NCBI GenBank assembly: GCA_030150585.1
Contig: JASLFM010000356.1
Coordinates: forward strand, 1 to 8,426
Source: Acidovorax sp.
GTDB lineage: Bacteria > Pseudomonadota > Gammaproteobacteria > Burkholderiales > Burkholderiaceae_C
Length of the DNA stretch: 8,426 nucleotides
Reading direction: 5' to 3'
A program made the translations under genes and the position numbers. This document shows, in pieces, positions 8,059-8,426 of the stretch (its first letter is position 1; each line of letters opens with the position of its first letter). The notes beneath the pieces are model-generated. The model was not told the origin of the DNA, ran no database searches, and saw only the letters and a list, made by a program, of their open reading frames with translations.

Positions 8059-8062
8059 CGGC

Positions 8063-8106
8063 TAAAAACGGAATAGGGCGCGAATTTACTCCAAATTCAC
8101 CCTATT
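8063..8106 (-). promoter_or_regulatory. Interrupted inverted repeat with T-run just upstream of accB (terminator, attenuator or operator)
   Basis: Outer arms AATAGGG (8072-8078) and CCCTATT (8100-8106) and inner arms GAATTT (8082-8087) and AAATTC (8093-8098) are exact reverse complements, with a 5-nt loop and a small asymmetric internal loop (3 nt against 1 nt). Read on the minus strand, five T residues (8067-8063) follow four bases after the stem. It could terminate the upstream tlpA-like transcript, attenuate accBC, or be a protein-binding site. The AT-rich inner stem makes it a weaker terminator than the one after accC. Confidence 0.5.
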
Positions 8107-8115
8107 TCAGCCTTT

Positions 8116-8140
8116 GCGACGTATTTTTCATCAACGTCGC
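8116..8140. promoter_or_regulatory. Perfect 7-bp dyad with 11-bp spacer upstream of accB
   Basis: GCGACGT (8116-8122) and ACGTCGC (8134-8140) are perfect reverse complements separated by 11 AT-rich bases. The T-N11-A core (8122 and 8134) inside dyad symmetry has the form expected of a LysR-type regulator site. It begins 9 bp beyond the other inverted repeat of this gap. No regulator gene is visible in the window, so function is inferred from form alone. Confidence 0.4.
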
Positions 8141-8151
8141 CATGAACTCCA

Positions 8152-8426
8152 CTAGACCAAGCGACTCCATTGAGCCAGATCATCCGCCGTCAATTGGCCC
8201 ATTTTACGTTGCAGTACCCGGCCGTTCGCACCCAGAAGCACCGTAAAGGGCAAGCCTCCCTGCAGATTGCCCATGGCCCGGCCCAACTCCGTCCCGCCCA
8301 TGCCCGCCATGCCGACGGGGAACTGCAGCGGCAGCCGCGCGAGGAATTGGCGGACGGCCGACGGCTGGTCGATCGCCAGGCCCACCACCTGCCAGCCCTG
8401 TGCCTTGCGCTCGCCATAAAAGCGGT
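8152..8426 (-). CDS. TlpA/redoxin-family thioredoxin-like protein, C-terminal part
   Basis: About 90 C-terminal residues are present; the frame is open to the window edge, so the N-terminus and any CxxC active site lie outside. The sequence reads FYGERKAQGWQVVGLAID, typical of the helix and strand after the active site in TlpA/ResA-type thiol-disulfide oxidoreductases. It continues to GGLPFTVLLGANGRV, which contains the expected cis-proline position and the following strand pair, and ends GQLTADDLAQWSRLV. Such proteins are usually periplasmic, often with an N-terminal signal or anchor, and reduce disulfides or assist cytochrome maturation. It ends 104 bp before accB on the same strand. Whether it is redox-active cannot be judged here. 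Confidence 0.82.
   Translation of the reverse strand, partial: RFYGERKAQGWQVVGLAIDQPSAVRQFLARLPLQFPVGMAGMGGTELGRAMGNLQGGLPFTVLLGANGRVLQRKMGQLTADDLAQWSRLV

Overview
The window looks like an ordinary chromosomal core-genome segment of a high-GC betaproteobacterium, most likely Burkholderiales and probably Comamonadaceae (Acidovorax-like). I base this on the protein sequences, the strong G/C bias at third codon positions, the Ala/Lys/Pro histone H1-like protein, and the order accB-accC-prmA-zinc-ribbon/DUF3426-PfkB kinase. The taxonomy is inferred from recognition, not from a search. I found no mobile element, CRISPR array, tRNA or rRNA.

The left part is on the plus strand. It starts inside nrdA (C-terminal 343 residues of a class Ia ribonucleotide reductase large subunit). 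Next come nrdB (the diiron/tyrosyl-radical small subunit) and a small gene for a very basic histone H1-like protein built from four 75-bp tandem repeats, which ends at a clear intrinsic terminator. NrdA and NrdB together make deoxyribonucleotides; the H1-like protein probably binds nucleoid DNA. The nrdA-nrdB gap holds two back-to-back hairpins, with the nrdA stop codon in the loop of the first, and a plausible separate nrdB promoter.

The right part is on the minus strand and converges on the H1-like gene at about 3090. In transcription order it has the C-terminal part of a TlpA/redoxin-type protein (cut by the window edge), accB and accC (biotin carrier and biotin carboxylase of acetyl-CoA carboxylase, 7 nt apart with the accC ribosome binding site overlapping the accB stop), an intrinsic terminator, prmA (ribosomal protein L11 methyltransferase), a membrane-anchored zinc-ribbon/DUF3426 protein of unknown function, and a PfkB-family sugar or nucleoside kinase of unknown substrate.

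I found no convincing undescribed multi-gene system. The points most worth a second look are: (1) an abrupt codon-usage change inside nrdA near position 705, suggesting a recombination mosaic; (2) two consecutive inverted repeats filling the tlpA-accB gap, a candidate control region for fatty acid synthesis genes; (3) a perfect 12-bp hairpin just upstream of the H1-like gene, and that gene's expandable repeats with an unusual non-basic tail; (4) a terminator inside the accBC-prmA run; and (5) the unexplained zinc-ribbon/DUF3426 membrane protein.
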